Part shown: positions 5,402 through 5,623 of the stretch, piece by piece
Position numbering within the stretch: position 1 is the stretch's first letter
Layout: each line of letters opens with the position of its first letter
Assembly: GCA_031285365.1 (NCBI GenBank)
Contig: JAITWP010000247.1
Location: forward strand, 1 to 5,623
Source of the DNA: Azoarcus sp.
Lineage (GTDB): Bacteria > Pseudomonadota > Gammaproteobacteria > Burkholderiales > Rhodocyclaceae
DNA: 5,623 nucleotides
Direction: 5' to 3'
Program-made: the position numbers and the translations under genes
Notes under the pieces: generated by a model
Databases searched by the model: none
Told to the model about the DNA's origin: nothing
Seen by the model: only the letters and a program-made list of their open reading frames with translations

Positions 5402-5408
5402 AGATTCC

Positions 5409-5623
5409 ATGCCGCTTTCCCGCATCGACCCCGCTCGTTATTCCGTCCTGCTCGCCGACAAGGTGGAAGGTTTTCGCCGCGCGTTTGCGGGCGTTGGCCT
5501 GCCTGCAATCCAGGTGTTTGCTTCGCCGCCGCTCGGCTACCGGCTGCGGGCAGAATTCCGCATGTGGCACACGGACGAGCGGCTCGATTACGCGATGTTC
5601 GATCCCGCCGACCCGCGCCGAGT
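5409..5623 (+). CDS. trmA: tRNA (uracil-54-C5)-methyltransferase, 5' part (partial)
   Basis: TrmA methylates U54 in the T-loop of tRNAs using S-adenosylmethionine, giving ribothymidine. Only the first 71 residues are in the window; the family has about 360, so the SAM-binding domain and catalytic cysteine lie beyond base 5623. The visible part matches the TrmA N-terminus: PARYSVLLADKVEGFRRAF (8-26), like the YEAQLAEKV opening of E. coli TrmA, then FASPPLGYRLRAEFRMWH (37-54), matching the YRMRAEFRIWH signature, and YAMFD (61-65). That signature and the absence of an N-terminal TRAM-type extension favour TrmA over RlmC/RlmD paralogues. The ATG at 5409 fits the family's N-terminus, but no clear ribosome binding site precedes it. 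It follows the glycosyltransferase at 68 nt and could be cotranscribed, without a functional link. Confidence 0.93.
   Translation, partial: MPLSRIDPARYSVLLADKVEGFRRAFAGVGLPAIQVFASPPLGYRLRAEFRMWHTDERLDYAMFDPADPRR

Overview
The window is GC-rich and tightly packed, and looks like chromosomal core DNA of a Gram-negative proteobacterium. Kdo transferase (waaA), DsbB, TrmA and an ArnT-like membrane glycosyltransferase all point that way. The set and the protein style suggest a betaproteobacterium, perhaps Rhodocyclales-like, but this is a similarity judgement from memory and not a computed placement.

Layout. (1) Bases 1-1637, + strand: the 3' part of mtnA (methylthioribose-1-phosphate isomerase), a FucA-like class II aldolase coupled to it by an ATGA overlap, then dsbB after a short AT-rich gap. 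(2) Bases 1634-3370, - strand: waaA (Kdo transferase) followed by a small single-domain PilZ protein, whose stop codon interlocks with the dsbB stop codon. (3) Bases 3371-3681: a divergent control region with candidate -10 boxes on each strand, a bulged hairpin, and a decayed 5' fragment of a nucleotide-sugar epimerase gene. (4) Bases 3682-5340, + strand: an ArnT/PMT-type glycosyltransferase with a GTG start and a very strong ribosome binding site. (5) From base 5409, + strand: the start of trmA (tRNA m5U54 methyltransferase), cut by the window end.

How the genes fit together. MtnA plus a class II aldolase with the complete FucA catalytic set suggests 5'-methylthioadenosine (or 5'-deoxyadenosine) salvage through the aldolase route called the DHAP shunt, rather than the classical MtnB/C/D methionine cycle. 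waaA, the glycosyltransferase and the epimerase remnant form a cell-envelope glycan theme. dsbB serves periplasmic disulfide formation.

I saw no tRNA, rRNA, CRISPR array, insertion sequence or phage gene. The points most worth a second look are the mtnA-aldolase pair, the epimerase remnant that runs into the glycosyltransferase ribosome binding site, and three long poly-G tracts confined to the glycosyltransferase gene. I do not see convincing evidence of a wholly new system.
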